From Pohlia nutans (taxonomy: Eukaryota; Streptophyta; Bryopsida; Bryales; Mniaceae), in the NCBI GenBank assembly GCA_022496805.1, contig CM040085.1:41879811-41943810 (forward strand): a stretch of 64,000 nucleotides of DNA. Direction: 5' to 3'. A model generated the notes under the pieces. That model had not been told where the DNA came from, did not search any database, and saw only the letters and a program-made list of their open reading frames with translations. The first letter of the stretch is position 1. Each line of letters begins with the position of its first letter. Positions 45,899-59,723 of the stretch are shown in pieces. The translations under genes and the position numbers were made by a program.

Positions 45899-47944
45899 TA
45901 TAACTAGCTACTTGTTACTAGTTTGAGTCATAAAGTCTATACTCGAGTCTTCATATGAGAGAATTTGTTAAAGATAGAACTCGCTGCCCATGTCTTTGAA
46001 GTACGAATAAACAAACTTTTTGTTCACAATGCTCTCTAGGCCAACATCATGATTATTTATGTTGAACTCATTGAAACACATCTAAGAATCTTCATAACAT
46101 TCAATAGCCTTCAATGGCTCTGCCTTGTCCTTGAAGAGAATGTGCGGAATATTCGCCATCATCATCCATGGAGAATCAATATCCACCTTGTTTAACATGA
46201 AGGCGGAGGTGGTGGTATTTGGAAGGGGGAAGGTCAACGAGATTTCAAAATGGAATGCAATTAATATAAAGAAGAAGATATTACCGGCATGTCAATGCTA
46301 GCGGAGCAAGCACCGGCCAACGTAGCACTGGATGACAACGTTCATGTTTTTTATTTTTATTTTTATTAATATTTCAATTTGAAAAAAAACGAATGCTATT
46401 AGCCAGCAATGTGTTAGCCAGCGGGCGCTAAGTGAATTTTTAAAAAAATTCTTTCAAAAAAAATCCTCCTTTTGTTTTGTTTTTCCTCTTTTTTTTCAAT
46501 TTTTTTCACTCTAGTCCAACAACCTCCAATGACAAGTTCAGTCCATCCATGAACATCTAAACTGTTGGATGGATGTAAAGGCAAGCCTTGTGATGGCTAC
46601 TAAATGTTATGTTATTCTGTTGCCATTATATTTTGTGTTGTAATTGAATTAGTGTCACATTTAAATATTCCTATCCAACTTTTTTTTTGGAGGGCAATTA
46701 CCGTTAAATTTCTATATAAAACACATTGTCTAAAAATGAACTATTAAAATATAACCAAAAATATAATGCCAAAATTGCTATCACGCAAGAATAATGTTGC
46801 TGCATGTACACATTTTTGGATGAATATTTCACATTTCATCCATAGTTTACATGTTTCATATGTAAGGAGCTTCATCATTTCATTGAAGACTACCTTACAG
46901 TCTTTGTGAAATCATTTCTCTGTTAGGAAATGACCGTGCTACGATCTAGCTCGCACATTTGTTGCATGGTACATTTCAACTACGGTTACAGGTCCGGTGA
47001 CCTACTAACCTAGGGTTAGGGCATCTTCACCACAGTAGCATTGATTGTTGCAGAAGAGCCACAGCTATGTTGCAGAAATGCAGAGAGCACGACAAACGCC
47101 ATCACCACTCGGCCCTGGCGATGTCAGACAGAAGCAGATCGTCAGCACATTTTCCATGACTTGAAATCTTGCTTGCAGGCGCTGCATGCAAGGACAACTC
47201 TCACTCAGATCTCGCTCTGCCAAACCACTGCTCATGCTTGACTACTTTCAAAATCCTTTGACTCATCTTTCACACACACTCACGAATCACCAGAGCAAAC
47301 GCATGCGACATAATTGTGAAGAAGATGCTTCGGTCAACAATGTAGCCAGGCTGAATTTTATTGTAAACTAGACCCGATGTGCAGCTGGGAATTTCGGGAT
47401 GGAGCTCTCTTGATCATCTTCCAGCTATGATAGGATCTGACTCAGTAAAGAGATGTAAGAGGTTACTAACATGCGCGTGCAAGTTGTCAGAGTGCAACGC
47501 TCTTACAACTTCTTGTGCTCGACAATACTCGTTTGGAATCCTTTGTAACCGAAGCCGGACGAAGGATCATGTCTTTTCTTGCTATCTTTGTATGTGCTGC
47601 GCTCGTGATGTTGGATCGGTAGACTAAATCGTCATAGACTACTGTGTCCATAAGATCCTACGTTTTTCGTTGTAAACGTAACTCCATGGCCAAGTAGTTT
47701 TCAGGACTTTGGATGCGTTTTTTTACATATCAGTCCTGAGAATCAGTCACCGAGTGAGCTGCTAGGGCTAGTAATTCCGTTGTCATCAGAATTCGCAATG
47801 AAATTAAGTACGGTGATAGTGCGAAGAGGTGATAATTTCCATCATTTCCTGCGTTTTGTTTAATTAGTTCAGGAGAATGTGCAGAGTTTTTGATCATAAT
47901 ACACTGGCACTGTCAGTGCTGCGGTGACTGTAGTATTGCAAGAA
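45899..47944. other. Intergenic, no gene seen
   Basis: AT-rich sequence with short open frames only. The 47041-47371 stretch is less AT-rich, but its frames give no recognisable protein. Confidence 0.4.
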
Positions 47945-48376
47945 ATGTCGACCAAAGTGCACGATGACGATGATGATGAGACGTTTGACGAGGTGGACGT
48001 CATTCTGGAGAACGCCAAGGCCGGGCTGCAAATGAAGCGCACTTTGGAGCGCAAGACCCGACGCAACATTAATCTCTCCGACATTCCGGAAAATTTCGCG
48101 CATGTACCAGCTTCGGCCAGCAAGATTATTATTAAGAGCGAGCACTCAAGGTCTCCGCCACAATATTCTGAGCCTGTGCTGCAAGCGGGAGGCAGTAGTA
48201 CTAGGGTTCAGAGTACTAAGAGGAGCTTGGTTCAAGCCACCTTGCGATGGTTTCGAGACAGCTTCATGGTGTGTGCCAGCGCCGTGGAATATGGCACTAG
48301 TTGCGACATGTGTGGCCGCAGCGTTGTGTGTTCATCTGTTCATGTTCCTTCACGAAGACCTCGCCGTCGATCTTGA
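47945..48376 (+). CDS. Hypothetical single-exon protein, 143 residues
   Basis: The frame opens MSTKVHDDDDDETFDEVDVI, then a charged helical part (NAKAGLQMKRTLERKTRRNI), IPENFAHVPASAS, a Ser/Arg-rich middle, and a Cys-containing segment (YGTSCDMCGRSVVC) with a basic end RRPRRRS. The acidic start followed by basic helices reads like genuine coding sequence for at least the first 80 residues. The later part may be intronic or untranslated. I do not recognise a family and no membrane segment is evident. Confidence 0.45.
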   Translation: MSTKVHDDDDDETFDEVDVILENAKAGLQMKRTLERKTRRNINLSDIPENFAHVPASASKIIIKSEHSRSPPQYSEPVLQAGGSSTRVQSTKRSLVQATLRWFRDSFMVCASAVEYGTSCDMCGRSVVCSSVHVPSRRPRRRS

Positions 48377-50936
48377 ACCCTTTTCTTGTTTTCTCCTACT
48401 CTGAACACTCTTGTTTTTCAGTCCTAAACACTGAAGGGTCATGAGCACTCTGTTTTTTCATATCAAGAGGAATTGATTGACAATCTTTAGAATCGATCGT
48501 TTCTTTACAAATTGATGTTAGAGCATCTCCCGGGTGGATGGTAATGACCTGCTGTGTGGAGTTTTGAATTGAAGAGGGAGCTGCAGGCTCTGTGTTGGAT
48601 TTGTTGTTGCAAGCACAAGCTCTGTGGGAGATCGAACGCGATCGAGCTCAGAAATGCAATTGTGTAAGACGACGAAGTCGATGTGAAGGTACCCTGCATG
48701 AGATAGTAGATAGCTGACCGAAGTAAAGAATTGAGAAAGTGTATTTCTGACTGACAGTTGTGAGCTCTCTGTGTTTTCAACCGATATGAAGTAATTGATC
48801 TGATGTTTGTATCTCGATTCTCTAGTACATAGTGCGATTGAATTAGCTTTTTTCAATACTTCTTGAGGATGTTGTTTTTCTGTATTGGACTCATAATGTG
48901 AGGTTCAAGTTTCAAGGCAACTATGTCGCTCTCAGTAGAGAATTAAAATCCATAATGTTAGGATCAAGTTTGAAGGTAATTGTGTCATACTCTTCGCTCA
49001 TGCAACTTGTTAATCATGTAGTCCATAACTCATCTCCTCTTTGTCAGCCGTTTTGTTAATAAAAAGTACAAATTTGAACATTGTAGATTGGAATGTGAAT
49101 AGAAGAACATGTCCCATAATCCTGCATCCAGTTGTTAGTTAATGCTACATCCAGTGTTCAAGAAACTTGTTTCATTGGCTATGCATAAGAGGACTAAATT
49201 TTTACATATATAGTATATGTCAACTCCCATCTCAGCTAAATACGGCTCTTGCAATCACGGTATCATCTGAAGAGATGGTTTTTTTCTTCCATGCTGACAA
49301 TTGGTGGAGTCCCTCAAATGAAGTACTCTACAACTATAAAATGTAGATTTACTTTTAGGAATGAAACTAATCTAATTTATTTTAGGAGCTTGTATTGTTT
49401 CACCAATATCTTTAAGTTGTTTTAGCTGTGGATTGTATATGTGCATTTCCATGATTTTATGGAGACATAACATTCTTAAGCCCCAGACTTTGTACCCCTG
49501 CTAAAGTTTTCCATATTTTTTCTGATGCACTTGGATGCTCTTTGTTTTCACATCTTAAGTTTGTCTTACTTGCTTGACTCCTACTAAATTCCCTCATATA
49601 ATGGTAAGTGTCATCTTTCACTTCATATTCCAAGGAAAGTTATTGTATTAGTAAAAAGCCAACCAAGCAGTAGGTGGTGCAGTTACCTACTGCTTAAGAA
49701 TGTTATAGAAGAGGTGAAGATAAATGTAATTTAATAGTACTAGCAAACACCTTGTTGCAATGTATGCACCAACATTGCATTGGGAAGGAATATGGGAACT
49801 TCGGGAACATAACAAAAAATGATGGGAACATTAGGGAATATGATGTGAATCTTTGGAGAACATAATAGGAACTGTGGAGAACGACTTGAGAGCATGATGT
49901 AAGATTTGGATGAAAAAATGAATGATACTACTTAGGGATGAAAATGTGACAGATTCTATGACAGGGGTTGTGACATGGGTTGTAACACTGCGTATTTAAT
50001 ATAATAGATTAGAAGTTATCATTATCATTGAGTTGATTTTGTATGCAAAATTCAAGGGTAGCACATGTTAACTTAGTCTTGGTGACCAAGTTGGCAACAC
50101 TTTCTTCAACTAACTTTTCATTCACGTTGACTCTTCAAGCTAAAGTTATTCTCTTGTATGCAAAAGCGATATATAGTTTCACGTCAACATGACAATGACA
50201 TCGGTCTAATTGTGCTAAATCAATCATTCAAATGAGTAGATGTCAAATTCATAAAAACAACAATGGTATGTGCAGTTGGAACATAGAAGAATGTTGGGTG
50301 ATGATGTTGCTATTACCACTTTCGTTGCAGTGATAAAGAAAGCTACCAATTTTTTCACTCTATAATTTCTTCATTACAAAAATATTCAAGCCTTGGTGGG
50401 GCTACGAGTTTATGACATAAGAGTACACAATAAATAGATTGCCCGCCTACTCAAAATCAATCATGTTGTTCATATGATGTGGTCGAAATGTGACTACTTG
50501 GTCCCCTAAGGTCCATTTGGTTGGTTTTCATTCCTCTGAGGCATGTGGAGGACAGAATCATCGTGGGAAGTACAATAATCAAATATAAGGCGACTTGCAT
50601 GTACAATGAAATCGGGCAGTAATAATTGTAGTAAAGACACGGTTAGCCACAATCATTTTATTGCTAAGATCTGAGCCATTGATTTATTGCGCGGGTATAT
50701 GGGGAATTAGTGGAGAAATCAACACTCATTGAGCACTTTTACAATCTTAAAGTACCCCAATTAAATATTTCTAATGGCCTTTTATAGGCTTGAATATTTT
50801 TTTAATGCTAAACTGTGCCTTTTTGGCAACGTACCTTGTTTTCATGGCACATTCCTTATCACATCCCTTTTAAAAGTATATTCAACTACGTGGTGAACAA
50901 AGGACGGATTCTGGGAGTGACGTCTCAGGCTTTATA
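48377..50936. other. Intergenic, no gene seen
   Basis: AT-rich. A patch at about 49775-49890 contains degenerate GGGAACAT-type words. GAGCATCTCCCGGGTGG at about 48522 resembles one end of the 14773-15047 MITE type but has no partner. Confidence 0.4.
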
Positions 50937-51260
50937 CTCCCTCCGTTCCACAAAAGACTACGATATCGACTTAAATTTTGTCCCAAAATAAAACGATGAT
51001 TTCTAAATGTACTCATTCTCAGCCGAAAATTAAGCTTTACAACATCTTGACAACTGCTTCACGACATTGTAGACAATTGCTTACTCCATGGATTTCGATA
51101 ATGTTGATAATAGATTATTGTCATGGATTTAGATCATGTATAGACTTTTTGGGAGTCAAAATACTCCTTTGTATTCACTTAATCCATAGATTTGCATTAC
51201 AGTCAACATACTCCCTTTGTAATTATGAAATTAAGCTTAATCCATGAATTTAAGTGAAAA
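50937..51260 (+). repeat. Stowaway-like MITE fragment
   Basis: TACTCCCTCCGTTCCACAAA at about 50936 is the classic Stowaway terminus (CTCCCTCCGTTCC after TA). A weaker ACTCCCTTTGTAATT is at about 51210 in the same orientation. No inverted partner was found, so this is a solo end or fragment. Confidence 0.45.
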
Positions 51261-53023
51261 CAACGCTTAATTCATAAATTTTAGTGAAAACAATGTTTTT
51301 TTAGTGAGATGGAGAGAGCAAGAGACAAAGTGGGGAAACCAAGACTTGTCCCAAACGGTAAACATGCAATAATGTTCTATGAGGGACTATGATGGAGGTT
51401 TGCTACACATGATTGAAAACCTTGTATGAGCATGTACACAAGGGTCCAAAGAACGTGTGAATATGAATTGTGAACCATAAGTTATGGCTCGTCAAATTTA
51501 CAGCTATAAAGTGACGCAAAATCCAAGATGCACAACATGCAAGTCAATTAAAAAAAGGTTTGAAAGAGGAATGAATAGAAATTAAATAAAAATGCATGTT
51601 TTAAAAATCTCTTTTGAATTATTTATGATTTAATAATCATCTGTGACCCAATTTTTTTTTTCTTATCTTTAAAATTGAATGTGAATAAAATTTTAACATA
51701 AATAAGTATAAAGTACTTTATGTCAAATGTTAATCAATTATATATCAATGCAAATGCACACCAGTGACCGGCTCATGGGGCCCACTAATAAAACACAAGA
51801 AAACATTTTCCCAAAAAGCTTTACAATTTATTTTTATAAATATTTTTTACCGACCCTGCCCTCCTTCAGCTGAAAGGAGCATGGATGAATGAAAATCATT
51901 CGTCGGGGGCCCTAAACCCTAATAACCCACTCTTATCCTGCTCTGGAAGCCTTTCACTCCTCTTGCTGTGATTGCCATGGCTTCTCAGAATTGACGTTGT
52001 TCCTGCACAACATTGGACGGGAGGAGCATGAAACAACAACACAATCGAGCAGTTTGGGCGCAGGAATTGGTCGTGGAGTCGTGGTCGTCGCGAGAGATTT
52101 TTTTAAGGCCGAGAATTTGCTGTCGAAGGTTAGTGTTGTCAATCTTGTTGGAATTGATCGGGTGGATCAGTGGAGCTTTCTTCACAAGAATTTTGATACC
52201 TCAGAAAATTCAGATGTGTAAAACGATCCTTCCCTGCCAACTCTACATAGTATAGTACAAGCCTGCCGTAAGCCTTTTGAATTCTCGAGAAAATTTTCCA
52301 GCTACCTGGAATCCTGTAGTTGTGTGAGGCCATGAAATTGAGAAGAATATGTCCAGGTTCGTCAGCTGGAAACACTCTCCAAAGCGGATGACCAGTTTCC
52401 CTCGATGTAATTAGTAGCTGCATTCTTGAGCGGGCCTCGATTTTCTTTAAGATCTTGCTGAAACACTCAATGGCATGTCAAAACCTATAGATCATTATAT
52501 GTTCAGCACTTGCTGAACACTGTAATGTGGTCAAGTTTGCGACAACAATGGCGAAATCTGCTTTTGGTTAACTCGGAGCAGAGGAATGGAGGTCTATCGA
52601 ACTGTAGAGCACGTGGCTGATATATGTGAACATGTTTCTTACATGATGGCTTCTTTTTGGGACGAATCTGGGTGAATCGCAACAGACGACTGACTGTAGG
52701 TAGGGGACAGAACGAAATCATTTTGAGCGAATTTTATGCAATTTTTTGGCGCAGAATTTTCTCGGCTGATTTTAGTGTATTTTGGTAATCAGTGATGTTT
52801 AAGGATTTTACGAATTTTCAGGGGACAATTAACCAAAATCTTATGATTTGCCACAATAAAAAAATGTTAAAACGTGCCAAAAAATATGAAATATACGGTA
52901 GTAAAATTCGACAAATTTATTTGCGAATCTTGAATGTTCTGCCAGAGCTGGTTATCAGCAGACTGCGAGGTTGGTGAAGCACGAGAAGAAACCAAGGAAG
53001 TACCAATCATGTGACTGGTCTCG
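51261..53023. other. Intergenic upstream of TRM5, no confident gene
   Basis: A minus-strand frame at 52139-52423 (94 codons, LLITSRETGHPLWRVFPADE) and one at 52503-52721 read plausibly, but no family, splice partner or promoter is evident. AAACCCTAATAACCC at 51913 is a telobox-like motif. Confidence 0.35.
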
Positions 53024-56000
53024 ATGCAATTTGCAGCTTCAAAGATGAGCCGGGCAGCGTCACTGGGCTTGGCATCCAGTTGCTTGTCTTTCCAGCATGT
53101 TCGATTCAGTGGTCGCCATGGCGCAGGTGCTGCTGCTGTTAGGGTTAGGGTTCACGCTAAACCCTCCGTCTCTTGTGTGAGAGGGGAGGACGTAGACAAC
53201 GCCAAGGGCACAAGCAGTACTTTTCCTTTTAATTTTGGACCTTCATTGCAGCGAGGGAGACGACTTTCCCGACCATTTGAATCAGTTCCAGAGGGTTTGG
53301 TTAAGAAATCACAAGCGGAATTCAACCCTCAGGCGGATGATGCTGGCAATGTACGTTTGGACGCATTTGTTGAAACGAACCTGCTCAACGCGAAAGAGCT
53401 GGCTGAGAGGCTTGTGAAGGAGGACGGGTCGGTCAAGAAATTTGTGAAGGGTGCAGAGCTTGACAGAGAGAGCTTCACTCGCGTTTTCGACCTGGTAGCG
53501 ATACGCGTCTCGGCTGATGAATGCGGAGTGTACGTTCCGAGTCTGAAAGGACATCTTTTGAATTGGCCCCGTGTGAAGAATGTACCTAGAGTCGAGGGTG
53601 ACGACGGGGATGCGGCGCTGAAATTGCTCCTGTGGGACGATAACCAGGCTCTTGATACGCCGGAAAGCCTCATTGAGTCTGTGCAATTGGCTTTGTACCC
53701 AGAGGAGTCTGATGGTGAAAGGATGGTCAAGAACAAACGAAAGTTTCCGAATCTGAGCAAGCTGACTCGCGGTGTCGACAGTGATTTAGTTCAATCGATT
53801 CGGCCTCGTAAAACAGGGCACGGCTCAAACAGAAAACCCTGGGAAGAGGGAGCTGTGACTGTCGAGGTTGTTGGTGAACACCAAAATTCTCCAATCCATG
53901 GTAAATAGTTTGCTAATCTGCAATTCTCTTCTAGGACATGTTACGTGTACCTTAGCGTTCTATTGAGTAAGAACCAGTTTTGGATTGGCATTCTTGAATG
54001 GAGCTCAATGCTGGGTCAGAGGAAACCCTAAAAGGAACAGGGGTCATGGTCGTCTCGATCCTTCATCAAGCTCATCTACTAAATAGGAAGCGAGGTTTGG
54101 TGTCCAAGTATGTTCCTAGCAACAGACGGTGACCGTGGGATAATAATGATTTGTATGGCCTCGTTTCACCGTGCACAGTTTTTGTGCAGATAATGAACCA
54201 AGAGAGGCGACTCGGCTCTTGCTTCTGGACGAAAGGTTCAAAGACAAGCGCCATGACGAGCTCCCGCAGGCTGTGCAGGTGTCTATCTCTTTTTCTGCCT
54301 GTACTTGATTAGGTCGGAGCTCTTTTCCCTTGCAAGTAGAACGATGAAGAGAACTGGGTCAGCTATGGCATTCGCCTGGAAATGTTTAACTTCCTTCTGC
54401 ATATGAGGAATTGAAGTTCTCAAGCTATGTATTGGCTATCTGCAGATTGTTCTTGGAAATACTGGATGCGAGCTTGTGCGTTGCCAACTGACTTTAACAT
54501 ACGACTACTGGATGATGGATGAGGTACCTACATTCCTACCGTTTTACTGAATTTCGGACTGACTAGAGTGGGTGTTATATGGATTTGTCAAACGGCACTT
54601 TGTAGATGTGACGTGTTCCAATTTTTCAGTGAAGTGATATTCAAGGAAACGGTGATTGTATGATGTATTGCACGTTTTATTTAATCAGGAGTTCCTGTCA
54701 CGCTAATCGCCAGGGTTTTGGATCTTCTTATATGCGTCAAGATTCTTGGTCGATCTCTAGTTAGTCTATCTGCTGCACACGATGCTGACATTGTTCTCTG
54801 GTGAAACCAGATCTTGAAAGAAGTATTGCCATCGGGTATGACTATCCCCACTGCTTTTGAGTCTGTGGGCCACATCGCTCACCTGAACTTGCGGAACGAG
54901 CATGCACCTTATCGTCACACCATAGCTCAGGTCAGAATCGTACACTTGCTGCATCTTGATGCATTGATTGGCTGGTTTGCAGCACTGCTTCACTGGCTTA
55001 TCTTTGAACTTGGTCTCTGTCTCTTATGTGGAGTATGGTGACAGATTGTTTTGGAGAAAAACAAACCACGAATACGTACAGTAGTGAACAAGACCGATGT
55101 TATACACAACAAGTATCGAACCATGCAGCTTGAGCTTCTTGCCGGAAATAGTTCTCTTGTCACGACTGTGGTGGAACATGGCTTTTCTTTCCGGCTTGAT
55201 CTTGCATCTGTGTGAGTATCATGTTGTTTATTACCTTGTTTTTGGATGATATATGACGCCTGTGGTTGCAAGAACATTGTCCAATCGTTGGAGGGTCATG
55301 TTGTAACCTCGCTACTTCGTTCTATGTCCAGTTGTTGTCTAAAGCATATCATACTGGTGAATGCAGATATTGGAACTCTCGACTGGCTACAGAAAGACAA
55401 CGTCTTGTAGATACCTTCAGCGAATATGATATTGTGTGTAAGTAGCAATGTTCTACTACTTCCCGCGCATTTTTACATTCTGAACTTTGTCGTCTTGGGT
55501 ATGAAGTTTTTGTCTTGTCATTTTCCAGTATTCTGAGCAGGTGCCATTCTCATGATGCTTTCCAGGTGACATGTTTGCTGGCGTTGGACCCATAGCTGTT
55601 GTTGCAGCCAAGAAGGTCAAGTTTGTGTATGCTAACGATTTGAATCCAGCTGCAACTGCGTATATGCAACAAAATTTGAGCATGAATAAGCTGGCTTATA
55701 AAGCAGAGGTTTGAATGTCTTTTCCGGAAGTCCATTACGTTCTTGTAGTACATTGTGCTCGTCCTAGTAGATACCAAAGTGAAGCGGGTACTGCTGTCTA
55801 GCATCCCTAGTTCTCAAGGTTGATAAATTGATGTGGCGTATCATAGTACTTCAACCTGATCACTTCAGTTCTTTTGGTTCCTTGAATTTCATCATTGGCA
55901 GTTTATTTGTTCTGCTTCTTAAAACTTTGGCGCTTCGCTTTTATGTTTGTAGGTTAGCAACGAAGATGCCAGGCAATTTGTTCGCAATTTACTGGCAAGG

Positions 56001-56644
56001 GATCCACCTGTGCTCTTCTCTCAAGTGGTCATGAATCTACCTCTTGATGCAGCCGAGTTTCTAGGTCAGTTTCTCCTCCCTCTACCTAGATGACAAAAAA
56101 TTGTTTTAAACTTAGTATTCGTGAAACATGGCTGTGACAACTAGTTTGCTTTGTGTACTCAATACGAGAGATTTATTTATTTATCTGAAATTGTTGAACA
56201 GATGTTTTCGTTCATGCATTCTCAAGGGATGTGTGGGGGAGGCAAACGCTGCCCCAGATCCATGTGTATGGTTTCTCGAAGGCCAAAAACCCTGAGGCTG
56301 AATATTCTGAGGTTAGTTACACTTCACGCACAGATCTCGGAGAAACATTGTCTTGTTTCCCGCTCAATCTGTGTTGATCTTTTTGCCTCTTGGGTCTTGT
56401 CTGCCAGTCAAATGTACCATGCATATCCTTGGCACTTAGGATCCAGTAGTGTTGTTTTTAACGGGTTATGTGGCTGACCGTTGTCATGCAGAGGATAGCT
56501 GATATCTTGAATGAAATGCCACATCCAATGCACATCCACCGTGTTCGACTTGTGGCTCCTGGAAAATACATGCTTTGCGCCTCGTTCCGCCTTCCTGCTA
56601 GCGTGGCTTTCCCCAAACGGTCAACGATACGAGAATATGCCTAG
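53024..56644 (+). CDS. TRM5: TRM5-type tRNA (guanine-37-N1)-methyltransferase, organelle-targeted start
   Basis: The enzyme transfers a methyl group from S-adenosylmethionine to N1 of G37 next to the anticodon, preventing +1 frameshifting. Ten exons keep frame: 53024-53900, 54190-54278, 54446-54523, 54811-54930, 55045-55211, 55367-55437, 55566-55708, 55953-56064, 56202-56311 and 56492-56644, giving 1920 nt and 639 residues. ATG 53045 is an alternative start. The first ~55 residues are Ser/Ala/Arg-rich without acidic residues, like a transit peptide. Family blocks follow: [60 protein letters not shown], the cofactor-binding [17 protein letters not shown] and VYANDLNP, and the catalytic [12 protein letters not shown]. 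The protein is complete and all key motifs are present. Nothing in the sequence suggests loss of activity. Confidence 0.95.
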
Positions 56645-57011
56645 TTGCCCATTTCCATCCGTGTGTTGTGAAGCTCGGACACTCACTGTTGGTAGCTGCT
56701 TCAATGCACCTCAAAATCAGGAGGGTGCTTGTCCAAGGGCCTGAGTCAGATCCTGAGGCTGGGGATGGAATTGTAACACTGTTACGGAACTGAAATTGTG
56801 CTAAATTGACTCTCAAGAGGCTCCGACAATTTTCTGGTTTGAGTGCTTCAGAGCTCTTGCAACTGAGCCAGGCCTGTATGTTCTCTTCTTCACAATTCTT
56901 TGACCCTGCAGCTGGTGAGAGCACGATGGAATGGACATAGAGTAAGAGCCTAAATAGTATCAAGGAGAAGATGAAACGCTCCATGCTGAGTGTGGCTCCA
57001 GTGAAGAGGAA
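56645..57011. other. TRM5 3' UTR and intergenic
   Basis: No gene seen. A minus-strand frame (56598-57086) spans the end of TRM5 and is considered a shadow. Confidence 0.4.
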
Positions 57012-57302
57012 GTGGCAGAGGTTGACAACGTGGGATTCTTGAGTTTCTGCAAAGTCATCACTACAGGCCGGGGTACTTTCGTCCATTCATTTCCTGAAGG
57101 GGAATTGGCGATGAGCGAGAAGTTTGCCAGGGAGAGCTCTATGAAGCACTGGCCAGAGCCCAAGGATCATGAGCGTGTGCACAAGAATGGGTATCAGTAT
57201 GTCCTGAAGGTGTTTGTAGAGGGTAATTGTACTCAGTCGTACAAAGGGATGTTTACAGTTTCACGCAGAGAGATGTGTATACAATACGGAATCACACAGG
57301 GT
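57012..57302 (+). pseudogene. Kinase N-lobe-like fragment
   Basis: An open frame of 97 codons whose segment KNGYQYVLKVFVEGNCTQ resembles EYVVKVFKEGILLK in the fragment near 63760. The YVLKVF lysine would be subdomain II of a protein kinase. No glycine loop, HRD or DFG motif follows, so it is at best a relic. Its position between TRM5 and NDPK is the only context. Confidence 0.35.
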
Positions 57303-57611
57303 TGAAAGTATAGCGTTTTACATAAAAACGATGAAGTGGGCACAAGTGAAGATGATCTCAAATCGTTGTCACATTAAATGATAGTGAGAGTGCGGAGTGC
57401 ACTTAGAACTGAGTAAGTTTGTTACTCTAAAGGGAGTTGTGAAGAAAAATTTCTTTACTTGAATACTTAAACAATTAGAATCTCCAAGTTCACTATTCTA
57501 TTGTCACTACAAAATGCCAATTGGCTAGAACATGAAATAAGTTAGCAATGGTATGCCTCTTCTAAACTCAGTTCTTTCTGCAAGGCTAGTGGAAGTTTGG
57601 AGAAGAGGAAT

Positions 57612-59367
57612 TTATTCTTTCAGCCAAGGTGTCATATGCTGCTCCCATTCCACGAGCTCATCTTGGTCGAACCAAAGTCCTGCAACAAATAAAATCTCTG
57701 TTCAGAATGGGCCACATAGGCTTTGGAGGAAAAAAAACAAACAATAAAACACTGTAAGGTTCTTGTCTTAGGCATGATACACTCGTACCGATTTCGCGGA
57801 GACCATTCTCGGGGCTATCACTTCCATGGACGACATTCCGTCCGACCTCGATACCAAAATCACCCCGGATGGTGCCTGGCTCCGCATTCAAGGGATTGGT
57901 CACGCCGATCAACTTCCTTGCTGAAGCCACCACTCCAGGCCCTTCCAAAGCCTGCACAGTCCCGAACCAGGCCATGACACCCATTGAATGAGTGTGAAGA
58001 ATGAGAACAGTAGCAATCTAGGAATTTACCTGAGAAATGAAGCTTCTCAATTTTCACGCCCATTCTTCATCTCAGGAAGAGAAGAATGAAGCTTTTCGAT
58101 CTTCAGAGAATGGGTCCTCCACAATTCAAGAAGAAAATGCCACATACCCATTCTGTGAAGATTTAGAATGGGAAGAAAGCGCCCGCCGTGACACCCCCTA
58201 CTATCGATGAAAATCAACTATATGACAACAAGCGAATGTTGGTAGACAGAATCCAAGGGAAGAAAAAAGAGCCAAAAGCAGTATTTTGTGCAAAAGCTAT
58301 GCGTCAAACTGTGTGTTTGGTGTTGGACTCTACACTAGTGATCTAACTTTAAAGCAAATTTCAGTTGGCAACGTGTCGGTATTCTCAATAAAAGAATTTT
58401 TTTGGTGCTAAAGCTGTTGAAGTTGAACCAGTGCAAGTAAAAAATTCGGTAGGTGAGGTGTCAGTCTTACCACCAAAGTTTGGTTACTGTATAAACAAAG
58501 AGGAGACATTCTAAACAAGGTAAGGAGGAGATCATACAATGCAGACAACGGGGCCTGAAATAATGTAATCCACAAGCTTTCCATAGAATGGCTTCTCCTT
58601 CAACTCCCCATAGTGCTCCTGCAAAAGCATCCACAATAGTAGTATAAGATTTTTTCTTTTCAACTGAACTACCAAGCAGTGTAGACTGAGGCGATGCTCT
58701 TCACCTGTGCCAGTTCTTTCGGGGTCTTGAACATCTTCAGTCCTACGAGCTGAAAGCCTTTCCTCTCAAACCTCGTAATGATGTCGCCCACCTGCCGAAC
58801 AATTCAGTGAATTCCTATCACATGAGTAGGTTAAAAGAAAATTCGCCATTCACAGCACTGATTCTCATGTTCTACTGTGAGTACTAAGAGGACTAGCCAA
58901 TGCTCACTCAAACCATCAACAATGAATTTAATACACTGAACATTCGAGAGCTTGTGCAATATTGATAGCAATTGATACACATTGTCTTAGCTTAGGAAAG
59001 CTAGTCTAGCTTGTATGGAAGTAAGAGCAGGAAAAAGAGGGAGAAGGAGTATTACAAGGCCTCGTTGCACGCCGTCGGGCTTCACCATCACGTAGCTCCG
59101 TTCAACCTGCGCAATTGCAGGAAAAAGAATCAAACGCTTGAATCTGCACAAAGCACTTAGGGATTCGCACAAGGGTTGAGAATGCATAGAACGGAAAACC
59201 CTCGTACGTACTTGAGCGGCATTGATGCGGAGAGATGGAAGCACGGGGCAACGGAAAGACAGCGCCGCGGTGCGAGAGATTTGGGAGCGCCCGGCGGTGA
59301 AGAATGTGGAGCTTCGAAGCGACATTGAGGGTCGGCATTGCGAAGGGTTTGCGGCCGTGGTAGCCAT
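57612..59367 (-). CDS. Nucleoside diphosphate kinase, chloroplast type
   Basis: The enzyme transfers gamma-phosphate between nucleoside triphosphates and diphosphates via a phosphohistidine. Six exons, 59367-59212, 59106-59056, 58791-58705, 58618-58538, 57951-57789 and 57679-57612, give 606 nt and 201 residues. The first ~52 residues are a Ser/Thr/Arg-rich plastid transit-like peptide ([20 protein letters not shown]). The mature enzyme starts [17 protein letters not shown], continues [38 protein letters not shown] and GPVVC, then [20 protein letters not shown]. The active-site His lies in [14 protein letters not shown]. It ends in [14 protein letters not shown] with the usual WL after the active site. 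The intact domain and plant-type exon pattern fit NDPK2-like proteins. A repeat block begins about 350 bp upstream. Confidence 0.95.
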
Positions 59368-59723
59368 GGCTGCTGGTTCTGCTTGTGAGTCACTACGAAC
59401 TGGGCACGACTCTCAGAGCAAAACTTGGAGGTGAGAGTAAGAAAAAGTGTGTGCGTGTGCAGAATGATGGCGAGAAGATGAGCAAGGATGAGATGGGATG
59501 ACGATAACGATGACGGAGGAGTGAGGGAGGATGAAGAGGTGGGTGTGTGCCCCATCCTGGCTATCTAGATTCCTGGAACATATTCTGTTGTGGGATCCAT
59601 TCTCGTCGACCTTCTGCATCAGGATTTCCTCCCGTGGTCGTGGTCGTCTTCGTCTTCTCCTTCTTCGTCGTCGTCTCTGCGTTTCTGTGCCTGGCTCCCT
59701 GTCGGAGGCCTTGAGTTCATCGT
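59368..59723. promoter_or_regulatory. Upstream region of the NDPK gene
   Basis: This is the presumed promoter and 5' UTR of the minus-strand gene. It is pyrimidine-rich on the minus strand (CTCATCCTTGCTCATCTTC type) near 59450-59540. No defined element can be named with confidence. Confidence 0.35.
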
